Shown here piece by piece: positions 8,387 to 15,677 of a stretch of DNA of 64,000 nucleotides (its first letter is position 1; each line of letters opens with the position of its first letter). The position numbers and the translations under genes are program-made. The notes below the pieces were generated by a model. The model searched no databases. It was not told the origin of the DNA and saw only the letters and a list, made by a program, of their open reading frames with translations. Location of the stretch: assembly GCA_016720705.1 (NCBI GenBank), contig JADKKB010000007.1:558001-622000 (forward strand), written 5' to 3'. The stretch is from Chloracidobacterium sp. (GTDB taxonomy: Bacteria > Acidobacteriota > Blastocatellia > Pyrinomonadales > Pyrinomonadaceae).

Positions 8387-9439
8387 CTACGCATTTTTCA
8401 TATCGATGACAAAACGATACCGCACATCCGACTTTATGGTTCGGTCGTACGCCGCTTCGATATAGTCGGGCTTGATCACTTCGACATCCGACGTAATGCC
8501 GTGATCGGCGCAGAAATCCAGCATCTCCTGCGTTTCGGGAATGCCGCCGATCAGTGACCCTGCGAGAGTTTTGTTGCCGAAGATCAGTCCGAATGAGTGA
8601 ATTACATTCGGACTTGGCGGCACGCCGACCACGACCATTGCTCCGCGAATGCCGAGCAGATTGATGTAGGTATTGACATCATGGTCCGCCGAAACAGTAT
8701 CGAGGATAAAGTTGAATGTACCGGTAAGCGGCGCAAGATTGGCCGGATCAGTCGTCACGACAAAGTTATGAGCACCCAAGGCCTTAGCGTCGGCTTCTTT
8801 CGATGGCGATGTGCTAAACACCGTAACATTGGCGCCCATTGCGACCGCGATCTTCACGCCCATATGGCCGAGTCCGCCGAGACCGACGACGCCCACATTT
8901 TGTCCCGGTCCGACTCCAAAACGCCGCAGCGGCGAGTAGGTCGTAATACCGGCACACATTAGCGGAGCAACTCCCGCAAGATCGCCTTCGGCTTTAACCT
9001 TGAGCGCGTAGTTTTCGTCAACCACGTAATTGTTCGAATATCCGCCGTAGGTCGGAGTCACGCGATCCATATACGTACCGCTGTAAGTATATGCGGCGCC
9101 TTTGTAACAGAACTGTTGAAATCCATCCTTGCACGGTGAGCATTCGCGGCATGAATCAACAAAGCAACCGATTCCGGCAACATCACCGACCTTAAACTTT
9201 GTAACCGTTTCGCCAACTTGCGACACACGCCCGACGATCTCGTGGCCAGGCACGACCGGATAAACGGTCGGCATCATAGCTTCCCACTCGTTTTTTGCTG
9301 TGTGAATATCCGAGTGGCAAATGCCCGCGTACTCGATATCGATCAGAATGTCATTTGGGCCAACTTCGCGGCGTTCGAATTCGAACGGAACGAACTTGGC
9401 GTCCTTATCATATGTTGCGTAACCTTTTGTTTGTATCAT
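8387..9439 (-). CDS. zinc-dependent NAD(P) alcohol dehydrogenase (YahK/cinnamyl type)
   Basis: This 350-residue medium-chain dehydrogenase has the catalytic zinc motif GICHSDIH with GHEIVGRV. The structural zinc loop has four Cys in the stretch from GCFVDSCRECSPC to FC. A Rossmann motif GVVGLGGLGHMGVKIA lies near residue 180. The pattern fits the aldehyde-reductase subfamily of YahK and cinnamyl alcohol dehydrogenase, which reduces aldehydes with NADPH. It lies 18 bases after the RidA-type deaminase gene on the same strand, so co-transcription is likely. Whether it takes part in aminomuconate catabolism is unknown. Confidence 0.9.
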   Translation of the reverse strand: MIQTKGYATYDKDAKFVPFEFERREVGPNDILIDIEYAGICHSDIHTAKNEWEAMMPTVYPVVPGHEIVGRVSQVGETVTKFKVGDVAGIGCFVDSCRECSPCKDGFQQFCYKGAAYTYSGTYMDRVTPTYGGYSNNYVVDENYALKVKAEGDLAGVAPLMCAGITTYSPLRRFGVGPGQNVGVVGLGGLGHMGVKIAVAMGANVTVFSTSPSKEADAKALGAHNFVVTTDPANLAPLTGTFNFILDTVSADHDVNTYINLLGIRGAMVVVGVPPSPNVIHSFGLIFGNKTLAGSLIGGIPETQEMLDFCADHGITSDVEVIKPDYIEAAYDRTIKSDVRYRFVIDMKNA

Positions 9440-9457
9440 TTATTCCCCTTGTATTAA

Positions 9458-9877
9458 TTATTCAATTGTTGCGATCACCTTTAGCTCGATAGCGATAGGC
9501 GTCGGAAGCTTGGTTATCTCTACCGTCGTTCGGCACGGCCGATTCTCCGCAAAATACTCTGCGTAAATGCGGTTATACGTTGCGAAATCATCCTTCATAT
9601 TCGTCAAAAACACGGTCACATCGACGATCTTGTCCCACGACGAGCCAGCGTCCTCAACGATAAATCGAACATTCTGAAACACCGACCGGCACTGAGTTTC
9701 GATGTCGTACGAGATGATCTCGCCCGCGTCATTAAGCTCAACGCCGGGTATGGTCTTGGTTCCCCGCTCACGCGGGCCAACACCGGACAGGAAAAGCAAA
9801 TTACCCACGCGTCGGGCGTGCGGGTACAAACCGACCGGTTCCGGTGCCTTGCCTGAGTTAACGATGTTCTCGATCAT
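9458..9877 (-). CDS. nbaF: RidA-family protein, probable 2-aminomuconate deaminase
   Basis: The start at 9877 (behind AAGG) gives 139 residues; the frame extends nine codons further upstream. The protein has the YjgF/RidA fold: a glycine-rich strand (LLFLSGVG), DVTVFLTNMKDDF, and the RTTVEI segment with the conserved active-site Arg. The opening PVGLYPHARRVGNLLFLSG and the extra PGVELND loop resemble 2-aminomuconate deaminases rather than housekeeping RidA. The inferred reaction is hydrolytic removal of ammonia from 2-aminomuconate, the step after the ALDH8-like dehydrogenase encoded upstream at 12142-13602. A general imine deaminase is the alternative. Confidence 0.72.
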   Translation of the reverse strand: MIENIVNSGKAPEPVGLYPHARRVGNLLFLSGVGPRERGTKTIPGVELNDAGEIISYDIETQCRSVFQNVRFIVEDAGSSWDKIVDVTVFLTNMKDDFATYNRIYAEYFAENRPCRTTVEITKLPTPIAIELKVIATIE

Positions 9878-10007
9878 TGCCTTATATTTTATCAGATGTT
9901 GCACACTTGGCGTATACGGTCGCCGATCTCAGGGCAGTTAGGCAAATAAACATCTGTTTTTATTCCAAAGGCGAATAAGTATATGTAAGATTAGTAATCG
10001 TAACTTT

Positions 10008-10622
10008 ATGCAGAGATTTTATACGAGAGCGAGCGTCACTTTGTTGGTTTTATTATCGGTTTCATCAATGGCCGCCGCGGCCGATCAGACCGCCGTCTTT
10101 GCCGGTGGCTGCTTCTGGGGTGTTGAGGCAGTTTTCGAGCACGTAAAGGGCGTCAAGAGTGTCGTCTCCGGCTACACCGGCGGATCCAGGTCAACTGCTA
10201 ACTATGAGGAGGTCTCCGGCGGCGAAACCGATCACGCCGAGTCGGTCAAGATCCTTTTCGATCCCGCACAAGTCAGTTTTCAGCAATTACTTTTTGTTTT
10301 TTTCAGCGTTGCCCACGACCCCACGCAATTTAATATGCAAGGCCCCGATCACGGCCGCCAATACCGTTCCGCGATATTCTACACCGACGAAACTCAGCGG
10401 AAGGCCGCACTCGACTTTATAAAGGCCGTCGATGCGTCAAAAGCTTTGACGAGTGCGGTCGTGACCGAGGTCGTTCCGCTCAAAGCGTTTTACAACGCCG
10501 AGGAATACCATCAAAACTTTATGAGAAAGAACCCGAACGACCCGTATATTATCGTAAACGACAAACCGAAGGTCGACGCCCTAAAACAGAAGTTCCCGGA
10601 CTTATATACCAATCAAAAATAG
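10008..10622 (+). CDS. msrA: peptide methionine sulfoxide reductase MsrA, exported
   Basis: The 204-residue protein has a signal peptide (hydrophobic to about residue 22, AAA-A cleavage region) followed by the MsrA catalytic motif GGCFWG with the nucleophilic Cys at about residue 35. Other family signatures are VVSGYTGG, YEEVSGGETDHAESV and DPTQFNMQGPDHGRQYRSAIFY. It reduces the S-epimer of methionine sulfoxide in proteins, here in the periplasm or outside. It is the only plus-strand gene between 5 and 13.7 kb and interrupts the minus-strand catabolic region. Confidence 0.95.
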   Translation: MQRFYTRASVTLLVLLSVSSMAAAADQTAVFAGGCFWGVEAVFEHVKGVKSVVSGYTGGSRSTANYEEVSGGETDHAESVKILFDPAQVSFQQLLFVFFSVAHDPTQFNMQGPDHGRQYRSAIFYTDETQRKAALDFIKAVDASKALTSAVVTEVVPLKAFYNAEEYHQNFMRKNPNDPYIIVNDKPKVDALKQKFPDLYTNQK

Positions 10623-10696
10623 GGCCAGGACTACACGCGGACTATACCGCCGCAATTCCATTTGACCCTATTAGATGACGTACTTAGATAAGTCCG

Positions 10697-12013
10697 CTAC
10701 TTTGATTTTTCCGCCCACACCTGCACCAAGTGCACCAGAGTCTCGGTTGATTTCTCCAATCCGTTCCGCGAGTTGAATTCTAATTTCCCGTGAAAATTGT
10801 GGCCGCCGGTAAACAGATTCGGCGTCGGAAGCCCGCGTGTCGTCAAACGCGAACCATCGGTGCCGCCGCGTATCGGACGAAGTTCGGCCTTGATCCCGGC
10901 ACGCTTTGCCGCCTCGATGGCATAGTCCGTGAGTTGCGGATAGTCTTTTAGAACTTCCTTCATATTCAGATAGCCGAGCTCACTCTTGTAATCGATCTTA
11001 ACATTCGGAAATTTTGCCTGAGTTCGGGAAATCACCGAACGCACGGCTTCCTCTTGTTTTGCCAGCCCATTGATGTCAAAGTTTCGCAGCAATATTTTGA
11101 TGGTCGATGTCTCCTCACTCATCGTCGCGGAATACGGATGGACAAATCCCTCACGGCCCTCGGTCGTCTCAGGACGGTGCGCCACCATATCCGGGAAATT
11201 TGCCAGAAAGTCTCCGGCGGCATACGCCGAATTTATCAGGATCCCTTTAGCGGTTCCCGGATGAGTCGATTTGCCGTGAAACGTAACGGTCGCCGTTCGT
11301 GCCGACCACGTCTCGTTTGAGATATCGCCGAGTTGTTCGCCATCGACCGTGTAGGCAAATTTTGCACCCCAGCCTTTGATGTCAAATTGATCCATCGGCC
11401 CGCCTACCTCTTCGTCAGGTGTAAATGCAATAGCAATGTCGCCGTGCTTGATCGATGGATTCTGTTTGAGCGTATCGATCATCGTCATTAGCTCGGCACA
11501 TCCCGCTTTGTCATCGCTGCCCAACAGAGTCGTGCCGTCCGCCGTAATGATGTCATCGCCGATCAGATTCTTGAGATCGGGGTTTTGTTCTACCGTAATG
11601 ATCTGGGTTTTATCGGCGGGTAAGACAATATCGCCGCCCTGATAATTTTTATGAATGATCGGGTTAACATTTGCGCCGGAAACCGACGGCGAAGTATCCA
11701 CGTGCGCGATAAAGCCGATCGTCGGCACAGCTTTATTATCGGCCAGATTGCCTGTTACCAAACCGTAAACTATGCCTTCACTGCTAATACGTACATTCTG
11801 GACACCAAGATCTTTCAATTCTTTTGCCAGTAAATTCGAAAGATCGAGCTGCTTTTTGGTGCTCGGTGACGCCGGTTGGTCCTCTGCAGATTGAGTGTCG
11901 ATCTTCACATAGCGAAGAAACCGCGACATTGTTGATTCGGCCGGCGGCTTCTGCTGGGCAAACGCCTGAATTGAAAACAATAATGCGAAAAGTACAAATG
12001 CGATCTTTTTCAT
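10697..12013 (-). CDS. pepT: peptidase T (tripeptide aminopeptidase), exported
   Basis: This 438-residue M20 metallopeptidase has a clear signal peptide (MKKIAFVLFALLFSIQAFA-Q), which is unusual because typical PepT is cytoplasmic. Two-zinc-site residues are visible: FIAHVDTSP (His, Asp), LLGSDDKAG (bridging Asp), TPDEEVGG (general base Glu and ligand Glu), the region around YTVDGE, and the C-terminal FTGGHNFHGK (His). It removes N-terminal residues from tripeptides. Its apparent export suggests nutrient peptide digestion in the periplasm, as with the other exported peptidases in the window. Confidence 0.92.
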   Translation of the reverse strand: MKKIAFVLFALLFSIQAFAQQKPPAESTMSRFLRYVKIDTQSAEDQPASPSTKKQLDLSNLLAKELKDLGVQNVRISSEGIVYGLVTGNLADNKAVPTIGFIAHVDTSPSVSGANVNPIIHKNYQGGDIVLPADKTQIITVEQNPDLKNLIGDDIITADGTTLLGSDDKAGCAELMTMIDTLKQNPSIKHGDIAIAFTPDEEVGGPMDQFDIKGWGAKFAYTVDGEQLGDISNETWSARTATVTFHGKSTHPGTAKGILINSAYAAGDFLANFPDMVAHRPETTEGREGFVHPYSATMSEETSTIKILLRNFDINGLAKQEEAVRSVISRTQAKFPNVKIDYKSELGYLNMKEVLKDYPQLTDYAIEAAKRAGIKAELRPIRGGTDGSRLTTRGLPTPNLFTGGHNFHGKLEFNSRNGLEKSTETLVHLVQVWAEKSK

Positions 12014-12141
12014 AATCTATTTTACGCGTCAAATGCGTTTAGGTTTAGTTTGTTGCCGAAAACTGCTTTATCCGACAGATGTTGGCGTTGCAGCAATTAG
12101 AGCTATTATTGCACGCTGAAGGCCCCGAACCTGCCGCATAT

Positions 12142-13602
12142 TTACGCAGGCAGATCAAACAGCCGAATACAGACATTCTTTTCTTCCGTAAAGAACTTTA
12201 GCGCCTCAAATCCGCCTTCGCGCCCTACGCCCGAGTCCTTGACGCCGCCGAACGGCGTTCGAAGATCTCGCAGCAGCCAGCAGTTGATCCAGACAATGCC
12301 GCTTTCCAAAGACGCCGCAAGGCGGTGAGCACGAGACAAATTTTCTGTCCAGACCGTTGCCGAAAGCCCGTAGCGAACGCTGTTAGCGAATGCCAAAACC
12401 TCGTCCTCAGTATCGAAGGGCATAATTGTCACCACAGGCCCGAATATCTCTTCCTGATTTGTCCGGCAGTCGTATGTGAGCCCTTCGATCACGGTCGGTT
12501 CGATAAACCACCCGCCGGCACATCGGCCGTCGCCTGCCACAGCCCGACCGCCCGTCAGCGCCGTCCCGCCTTCGGCCCGAGCCAGATCAATGTACGACAT
12601 TATCTTGTCAAAGTGCGGTTTCGAGACGATCGCCCCGACCGATGTCTCGGCAAGTAGCGGGTCGCCGACCTTTAGAGCTTGCACCCGCTCGATAAAGTCT
12701 CTCTTGAATCGATCAAATATCGCCCGCTCGATAAATATCCGTGAACCGCACAGACAGATCTCGCCTTGATTTGAGAACGATGACCGGACTGTGGTTGCCA
12801 GCATTTCATCATAATTGCAATCGGCAAAAATTATATTCGGGTTCTTGCCTCCAAGCTCAAGCGAAAGTTTTTTGAACATCGGTGCGGCCACGCGTGCGAT
12901 CTCTTCGCCCGTCTTGGTGCCGCCGGTGAACGAGATGGCCTTAACGTCCGAATGGGCAACTATTGCCGAACCGACTTTCGGCCCGAGGCCGTGTACGATA
13001 TTCAGTACACCGGGCGGCAGACCTGCCTCGATACAGAGTTTTGACAATAAATAAGCGGTCATCGGCGTTACTTCCGATGGCTTAGCGACGACTGTGCATC
13101 CGGCGGCGATAGCCGGTGCGATCTTCCAGGTAAAGAGGTATAGCGGCAGATTCCAAGGGCTTATGCACCCAACAACGCCGAGCGGTTGCCGCAAAGTATA
13201 ATTGACCGCACCTTGCCCGACACTCTCGTGCGATTCGCTTACAGTGTGCATCGCCGCCGTCGCATAAAACTTAAAATTGGCGATCGCACGCGGGATATCG
13301 ACGTTGCGGGCAAGCGAAACGGGTTTCCCCTGATCGACAGATTCTGCCAAGGCCAATGATTCGAGATCACGTTCGATCAGGGCGGCCACCCGCATCAGAA
13401 CGTCGTGTCTTTCCTCTGCCGATGTAGCAGACCATTTTGGGAAGGCCGCCGCGGCAGCATCGACCGCCGCCTGTACATCGAGTTCGTCCGAATCCGGTAT
13501 CAATGAATAAACCGAACCGTTTGAAGGGTCGAAATTCTCCAGATATTTTCGCGACGCCGGTTCCGACATTTTCCCGCCAATATAGTTCTGCAGTTGCTCC
13601 AT
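12142..13602 (-). CDS. nbaE: 2-aminomuconate-6-semialdehyde dehydrogenase (ALDH8-like)
   Basis: The start at 13602 gives 486 residues; the open frame runs 21 codons further upstream without support. ALDH hallmarks are GCISPWNLPL, the general-base Glu in LSLELGGKNPN, and the catalytic Cys in NQGEICLCGSRIF. The C-terminus (GIVWINCWLLRDLRTPFGG, then SGVGREGG) closely follows the ALDH8A1/aminomuconate-semialdehyde group rather than betaine or succinate-semialdehyde enzymes. It oxidises 2-aminomuconate semialdehyde to 2-aminomuconate with NAD. With the dioxygenase, decarboxylase and deaminase nearby it completes four consecutive steps. Confidence 0.9.
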   Translation of the reverse strand: MEQLQNYIGGKMSEPASRKYLENFDPSNGSVYSLIPDSDELDVQAAVDAAAAAFPKWSATSAEERHDVLMRVAALIERDLESLALAESVDQGKPVSLARNVDIPRAIANFKFYATAAMHTVSESHESVGQGAVNYTLRQPLGVVGCISPWNLPLYLFTWKIAPAIAAGCTVVAKPSEVTPMTAYLLSKLCIEAGLPPGVLNIVHGLGPKVGSAIVAHSDVKAISFTGGTKTGEEIARVAAPMFKKLSLELGGKNPNIIFADCNYDEMLATTVRSSFSNQGEICLCGSRIFIERAIFDRFKRDFIERVQALKVGDPLLAETSVGAIVSKPHFDKIMSYIDLARAEGGTALTGGRAVAGDGRCAGGWFIEPTVIEGLTYDCRTNQEEIFGPVVTIMPFDTEDEVLAFANSVRYGLSATVWTENLSRAHRLAASLESGIVWINCWLLRDLRTPFGGVKDSGVGREGGFEALKFFTEEKNVCIRLFDLPA

Positions 13603-13788
13603 TCTAATCTCGCCGTTGAATGCAAAGTTTCTTCCAAATTTGAATGACTTAGGATATTCTACCAATGATAACGAAATAATTTGACCGTAAACCGATCGTT
13701 TTTACGCTCTATTGATTGAAGGCTATATTTTTTTCGTCTGAACCTTCGTATTCGGAGGCACAGCCGGCAGTCTGAACTTGATAAAACT

Positions 13789-14223
13789 ATGACAAAAGTC
13801 TGTCCCCAATGCAGTTTACCAAATCCGCCGGAAGCCGCGTTTTGCCATAACTGCGCTTCACCTTTAAGTTCTCCGAGTGTCGGAACGCAGCAAGCTCAGT
13901 CTTGGCCGCAGAATCCCGTCGCAGCACCGGCGATGGCGGGCCAGGCATTTGTCGCTGCGTCACCGACCACCCAAAAGCCGCTGATCGCGATGTTGCTTTC
14001 AATCGGCGGACTGCTATGTTGCGGCCCGCTCCTTGGAGTTCCCGGGGCCATCCTCGGGTGGCTGGAATTACAAGCAATCAAGGACGGCCGCGCGTCTGCC
14101 GACGGCAAGATGATGTCGCAGGTGGGACTCTGGGTCGGTATCGGTGCCACCGTGATTCACATTGGTCTTTGGGCACTGTGGTTATTGTTTACTGCACTAG
14201 CAGGCGGCGGAGCCGGATTCTAA
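13789..14223 (+). CDS. zinc-ribbon DUF4190-like membrane protein
   Basis: The 144 residues start with a zinc ribbon (CPQCSLPNPPEAAFCHNC). A low-complexity Gln/Pro/Ala linker follows, then two hydrophobic segments (about residues 65-90 and 118-140) separated by a polar region with EL-AIKDGRASADGKMM, the pattern of DUF4190. It is a small inner-membrane protein of unknown function, possibly a scaffold or sensor. Its TAA stop overlaps the ATG of the next gene by one base, so the two genes are translationally coupled. Confidence 0.8.
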   Translation: MTKVCPQCSLPNPPEAAFCHNCASPLSSPSVGTQQAQSWPQNPVAAPAMAGQAFVAASPTTQKPLIAMLLSIGGLLCCGPLLGVPGAILGWLELQAIKDGRASADGKMMSQVGLWVGIGATVIHIGLWALWLLFTALAGGGAGF

Positions 14224-15677
14224 TGGCTAACGATCAACAAGATCTAGCGGTCTGTCCTAACGGCCATCGTCAGCCCGCACAAGGCTCGCGGTTCTGTATC
14301 TATTGCGGTACGGCCATCGCGGCTCAGGCTCACGTTCCGCCGCTGCAACCGGGCGCCCCACAACCGAATATATACGGTGGCCAGGTTCCTCCGGCCAATT
14401 TCAACCCAGGTGTTCTGCCGCCGCCTCAATTTGCGCCGCCATCTCCTAGTTGTCTCACTTGTGGCGGGGATGGCCGCGGATTAGCCGAAAAAACGATCAT
14501 CTGCAAGGAATGCCACTGGCTTCGTCCGCTCGTTCCCGGCTATCGCATCGATAATTCGGCTTTTGCCTGGGCCGCAGATGCCAAGGCGATGGCCGCTCTG
14601 CGGGCAGCAAAGCCGCTGAATGCAGCCGCGAAAGCCGTGTCGGAGAAAGTCGGCCGTAAATGGATAGAGGTTTCTTTTAACGGAATACTGCTTGGTGAAA
14701 AGCAACTGCCGCGCGTTTTCGGCCAGGCAGTCCGCGCGGCCAGGATTCTGGGTATGTCCCATATGCCCGACATTTATCTATCGGGAGACAGACCGTGGGA
14801 CTGCCTCACATTTGGCAGCGATAAAAATTCGTTTATTGTGATCGGTTCCGCCGTCGCCGGAAACTTTCAGGGTGTCGATATGCTCTATTTGCTGGCCCGC
14901 GAGATGGGGCATTGCAAGGCAGGGCACGCTCTGTGGAAGACGGTGATCCGATTCTTTCTCGGCGAACAAGGGCCGGCCCGAGGCTTTATGGCTGGCGGCA
15001 TTTTTAACGCGATACTCAGTCCGTCAGCTCTAATTGGCGGTGCAATAGAAATGCCGCTGCTCGCATGGGCTCGTCAGGCTGAGATCACGGCGGATCGAGC
15101 GGGCCTGCTCGCTGTTGGTAACGAAGATGTCGCACGCCGTACCCTGCTGTCGTGGTCATTGAAATCTTCATTTATCTTTAAGCAGATAAATATCGAAACT
15201 TGGCTCGAACAACAGAAAGAGGACGATGGAGATATGTTACGACTCTCGGAACTCACGACAACGTCAACGCCCTATCTTGGGCCTCGTCTGAAACAGTTGA
15301 ACCAATTCGCGACAAGTCCGGAGTTTCACCAGACCACCACTTGGATCAAACAGTTGCTGACTCAAAATGCGCCCCCTAAGCCGACGGCGGCCGCAACTCC
15401 GGGAGCAACTACGGTCACTCACCCGGTCACTACACCGATGGCTACCCCGCCGGCCACTCCGCCGCCAGCGGCAAAAGAGCTTAAGATCAAATGCACTTCG
15501 TGCCAAGCTCCGTTGCGAGTGCCAATGTCTGCCTTTGCGGGCAAGCCGAAACTTTCCGTCAAATGCCCAAGCCCAACGTGCGGAAAGATCACCGTTGTTA
15601 AGAAGAAAACAAAGCCGGCAGAGCCCAATGCTCATCCGGCGCAAATAAGAGAGGAGAATCAAAACTATGGCGAATGA
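14223..15677 (+). CDS. M48-like protein with zinc ribbons, degenerate HExxH
   Basis: The start at 14223 (TAATG overlap with the previous gene) gives 484 residues; the open frame extends far upstream inside that gene. An N-terminal zinc ribbon (CPNGH...FCIYCG) is followed by a Pro-rich linker and a second Cys pair region near residues 77-97. A central M48/Ste24-like domain (about residues 110-350) and a C-terminal CxxC zinc ribbon after a Pro/Thr-rich linker complete it. The active-site motif, normally HELGHxxAGH, here reads REMGHCKAGH (Arg at about residue 226); the downstream Glu in AEITADRAGL remains. The missing first His suggests a non-proteolytic protein. Confidence 0.75.
   Translation: MANDQQDLAVCPNGHRQPAQGSRFCIYCGTAIAAQAHVPPLQPGAPQPNIYGGQVPPANFNPGVLPPPQFAPPSPSCLTCGGDGRGLAEKTIICKECHWLRPLVPGYRIDNSAFAWAADAKAMAALRAAKPLNAAAKAVSEKVGRKWIEVSFNGILLGEKQLPRVFGQAVRAARILGMSHMPDIYLSGDRPWDCLTFGSDKNSFIVIGSAVAGNFQGVDMLYLLAREMGHCKAGHALWKTVIRFFLGEQGPARGFMAGGIFNAILSPSALIGGAIEMPLLAWARQAEITADRAGLLAVGNEDVARRTLLSWSLKSSFIFKQINIETWLEQQKEDDGDMLRLSELTTTSTPYLGPRLKQLNQFATSPEFHQTTTWIKQLLTQNAPPKPTAAATPGATTVTHPVTTPMATPPATPPPAAKELKIKCTSCQAPLRVPMSAFAGKPKLSVKCPSPTCGKITVVKKKTKPAEPNAHPAQIREENQNYGE

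Noticed and set aside
13902..14222. N-terminal extension of the M48-like protein
   Set aside because: The frame is open by chance inside the DUF4190 gene; the TAATG overlap start at 14223 followed at once by a zinc ribbon is far better supported.
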